Below are positions 60,511 through 64,000 of a stretch of 64,000 nucleotides of DNA, one piece after another (position 1 is the first letter of the stretch; each line of letters starts with the position of its first letter). The notes below the pieces were generated by a model, which made no database searches, was not told the origin of the DNA, and was given only the letters and a program-made list of their open reading frames with translations. The translations under genes and the position numbers were made by a program. The stretch is from the NCBI RefSeq assembly GCF_010093625.1, contig NW_022985398.1, forward strand, positions 172,266 to 236,265, in the 5' to 3' direction. The DNA comes from Macroventuria anomochaeta. Its lineage: Eukaryota; Ascomycota; Dothideomycetes; Pleosporales; Didymellaceae.

Positions 60511-63500
60511 ATGGCTGCGGATCCGACCGACAATGACCAGCAGGCGGTGACAACGGGAGAAGCTGGCAACGGCACCGACGCGGCCCAGCACGTCGACGAC
60601 CATGACATCGAGAACGATGACGATGAAGAAGAGGACGACGACGCAGACGAGGAGCCCAAGCTCAAGTACAGCCGCTTGACGAGCAGCCTGGGGCCTGTGT
60701 ATCGCAATGGCGACGCGACAAGCTCCTTTCTGGTTGCAGGTGATAAGATGGTACGGTTATAGCTCGAGCTCTATGAGAGCTGCTGCATGTCGCATACTGT
60801 ATACTGAGCTCTACACAGATCGTCGGCACACACAATGGCAATATTGCAAGTCTTTGTACTTCGTCTCGGTAGCAGATCGCGGCTAACATCAGCAGCACAC
60901 CCTCACCATCCCATCTTTCCAGATACTGCGTACCTACAACGCCCATCCGTCGGCCTCAGTTACCGCGCTGTCCGTTTCGCCTCTCCCACGCACGCAGTCT
61001 TTCGTCAACCAAGTTGGCTCGCCTATCAGAGCACCAGAAGCAGATGCGCCGTCGAGAAAGCCTACACCGCACGCGGGCCGCGACCCTCGTAGACCACAGC
61101 AGAATCCGGTTCCCAATATCCCGTCGAACCAGATCTACATCGCGTCTGCATCCATAGACGGCCATGTCTGTGTGTCCTCTTTGGTCGATCCCAAAGACGT
61201 TACCCTGCGCAATTTCGCGCGCCCTGTCCAAGCTGTCGCACTCTCGCCGGACTACAAAAACGATCGCTCATATCTGTCAGGAGGCCTGGCTGGCGAACTG
61301 ATCCTGACGAGTGGAGGCCCAATAGGCACTCGCGCGACTGCGAACACAAGCTCAGCATCTCAGGCGGCTCATGGCTGGCTTGGAGCGATAGGCCTCGGTG
61401 GAAATAGTGGTCGAGATACAATTCTGCATTCTGGAGAAGGTTCCATCAGCACCATCAAATGGTCTCTGTCCGGGAAGTACATGGTATGGGTCAACGAGGA
61501 AGGCATTAGATTCATGCGTACGAACTTGTTCCTGGACAGCGCAGATTCTGAACTTGCTTGGAAGAGGATCGGCTTTGTTGGAAAGCCCAACCGCCGCGTC
61601 TGGCAAGATATGGCTGCGTTGTGGAAAGCAAGAGTCGAGTGGGTCGACGACGAGTCGCTGGAGTCTGACGATGATGCAATCATGAGCATGAACGACCATC
61701 GTGATCACGGCAAGGCCGAATCCACTCTTCCTCAGCACCGAAGACATAAGCAAGGAAAGCAGCCCAAGAAAGAGAAGGTTGAGAAGTTGGTCGTAGGCTG
61801 GGGAGATGCCGCCTGGATCATTCATGTCATTCCTGGGGAAGTCTTCGGTAATGGCAGGACCGGCGAAAGATCTCCTGGCAGCATCGAAGTCCCTCACCAG
61901 TACGTCCTCGCTGTTGCTCATAGCAAAGATTTGGCTGATATTGTCCCAGTCTCAAGTTTGACGATTGTATTGTTTCTGGAATCTCGCTTTATACCCCTTC
62001 CCTACTTCTAGTTCTTGCATATCGCACACACGACGATGACGACAACCCCATCGAAACGACTCCACGACGCGGCATGCACCGACGCGCGAATGGCTTGTCT
62101 CCTGAGCTCAAACTCATCGATGCTGTCACTCAGGAGGAAGTTGAGGTTGACTCTCTGACAGTCAGCAGATACGAGACTCTTTCGGCAGCCGATTACCATC
62201 TGGGAACACTATATGTACCGCATCCAAAGGCCATGACGCCTGCACAAAAGAGCGCACTCGAGGCCATTGGGGGAGGAATCTGGGACGCCGGTGTCAGCGC
62301 GACGAGGATCTTCAGTTCTGGTGCCAGTGTTCTCAGCCTACCAATAGGTTCAGAGTCAAGACCGGCATCATTGTCGTCGGCCAGCGGCACTGTGCCATCT
62401 GCGGCCGCTCGTGGACGACAAACGCCGGTACACCCTAATGCTGCGACAGCTGGTCTCAAGGTCTTTATCCACAGTCCGTATGACTGTGTGCTGGCAATAA
62501 AGCGAGATCTGGCAGACCATTTCAGCTGGGAACTAGAGCATGAGAACTACAAAGATGCTTGGGAGCTTCTGGAAGATCACCCAGAAGTTATTAGCTCTGC
62601 CAGCCAGTCGGTGACGGAAACCTCGCCAGCCAGCACGCCGGCCCAGAAGCGAGGAAGCCTGCAAGACTTCTTCGCTGATGAGACTGAATCTCAAGACACT
62701 GTCTCTGCCGTGAGAGTGAATCAAAACACTGCTATTGAGAAAGAGAAGCGACGCGTTGGTGATCTCTGGGTACAGCAGCTGGTGAACGCAGGCGACTGGA
62801 AAGAAGCTGGTAAAGTTGCCGGTCGTGTCTTAGGCACCTCTGCCAAATGGGAGCATTGGGTCTGGAAGTTCGCGCAGACGAATCATTTCAACGAAATCTC
62901 ACCCTACATCCCAACCAAACAGATGCAGCCACCGCTGCCATCCATGGTGTACGAAGTAATTCTTGGACATTACATCATCAACGATCGGATACGATTCAAG
63001 CATCTGCTTGAAGCATGGGATCCAGATCTCTTCGACATCAACAGCGTGATCGAAGCTATCAAGGCCAAGCTGAACGCTGGAGATGTCACCGAAGACTCGA
63101 TCGAGGGTAACGAACAAGGCCGCGACTGGCGAATACTGCAAGATGGTCTTGCCAAGCTCTATCTTGCAAGTGGTCGCCAGAGAGAAGCACTGCGCTACTA
63201 CATACGCCTGCAAAACGCCGATGCTGCTATGGGCATCATTCGTGACTTCCATCTCGTGGAGGCTGTCAGGGACGACATCCCTGGCTTTATTCTGCTGCGT
63301 GTGTCGAGAGAGCAGATGGCATCAGCACCTCTACAAGAGCTGGAAGAGGCATCATTGGAGACCATTGAAGTGCTTGTCGAGGAAGGTTGTCGTGGAACCA
63401 TTCCAGCTGACGATGTCGTCACCCAGCTTCAAGAGAGCAAGAAAAGGGACTCGTTCCAACCATTTCTGTTCTTCTACCTCCGACGCCTGTGGAAGCCAGA

Positions 63501-64000
63501 ACTACACGAGCGCAAAGCCAGAACGGCGAAAGAGCGAGTTGCTGAAGACCGCCTGGCTGCAGATGGCAAGATCGTGGCCGAAGGTTTCTCTGACCTTATG
63601 GTTGAGCTGCTTGCTGAGTACGACCGCGCACTATTGATGGAGTTCCTCCGCAAGTCGCAAAGCTTCGATTTGAGCAAGGCCACGGCTATCTGCGAGAGCA
63701 GAGAGTACATCCCAGAGCTTGTGTAAGTGTCCACTTATCGATCTGTACTGTTCACCGCTAATATTCTCAGACACATACTCTCAAAAACCGGTCAGACTAA
63801 GCGCGCCTTGTACCTGATCATCGAGAAACTTTCAGATGTCAGCTTTGCCATATCGTTTGCGAAAGAACAGGACGATCCAGATCTGTGGAACGACTTGCTT
63901 GACTATTCTATGGACAAGCCGCAGTTCATCAGAGGGTTACTTGCAGAAGTCGGTACAGCCATCGACCCCATCCAACTCGTCCGCCGCATCCCCGAGGGTC
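60511..64000 (+). CDS. VPS41: HOPS complex subunit Vps41 (partial, 3' end outside window)
   Basis: Exons 60511-60750, 60819-60845 (nine codons), 60896-61899, 61950-63722 and 63771 to beyond the window. Exon 2 (IVGTHNGNI) ends in a GC-AG intron (60846-60895, donor ATT|GCAAGT), the only splice that leads to HTLTIPSFQILRTYNAHPSA. The N-terminus is acidic (DDDEEEDDDADEE), then KYSRLTSSLGPVYRNGDATS opens the beta-propeller (IYIASASIDGHVCVSSLVDP). The helical clathrin-repeat region includes WEHWVWKFAQTNHFNEISPY and LLEFLRKSQ-like MEFLRKSQSFDLSKATAICE. Vps41 is the HOPS subunit for vacuolar fusion and AP-3 vesicle transport. A C-terminal RING domain is expected downstream of the window. Confidence 0.95.

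Noticed and set aside
1..64000. CRISPR arrays, bacterial operons, intact transposons or integrated viruses
   Set aside because: No repeat-spacer pattern, transposase, reverse transcriptase, long terminal repeat or viral protein was recognised.

Overview
The window reads as nuclear DNA of a filamentous ascomycete (Pezizomycotina), most likely a Dothideomycete. Evidence: genes carry many introns of about 47-90 nt with GTRNGT donors, CTAAC/CTGAC branch sites and YAG acceptors; a complex I 40-kDa subunit gene is present (absent from budding yeast); and there are HET, SAT4/PTH11-type, BTB and F-box/ankyrin families typical of that group. Class-level placement is inference. There is no bacterial or phage content, no CRISPR array and no intact transposon.

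Layout. 1-15.5 kb: C-terminus of pyruvate decarboxylase, a secreted GH17 glucanase, the divergent pair CCT6/NOP56, the HIR subunit HPC2, an unrecognised 329-aa protein with a GC-AG intron, and a secreted RNase T2. 15.5-24.7 kb: accessory zone with a dead HET gene, an orphan spliced remnant, an intact secreted 901-aa DUF5695-like protein, a dead SAT4/rhodopsin-like gene and a dead Lys-Pro/coiled-coil gene. 24.7-40.3 kb: cytochrome b5-acyl-CoA dehydrogenase fusion, ubiquitin-like/AN1 zinc-finger protein, a gene-empty 6 kb stretch, an MFS transporter, a small signal-peptide protein and an LDB17/SPIN90 actin regulator. 40.8-46.2 kb: an island of decayed paralogues (two F-box-like genes, a truncated ankyrin gene, two BTB remnants). 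46.5-53.4 kb: dense housekeeping block: complex I 40-kDa subunit, RPN9, GAA1, rhomboid RBD2, an intron-bearing tRNA-Met. 53.4-58.9 kb: second accessory zone (G-rich minisatellite, dead coiled-coil gene, an F-box/ankyrin gene and a truncated relative). 58.9-64 kb: RMND1-like mitochondrial protein and VPS41, which runs off the end.

The housekeeping genes are ordinary and independent, though four divergent pairs share short promoters (CCT6/NOP56, NUO40/RPN9, GAA1/RBD2, RMND1/VPS41). The most notable signal is the accessory zones: at least fourteen in-frame stops sit inside otherwise protein-like frames of different families, and all could arise from Gln or Arg codons by C-to-T change, as expected from repeat-induced point mutation. 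I found no convincing new multi-gene system. Splice coordinates were worked out by hand from splice sites and frame, without RNA or homology data.
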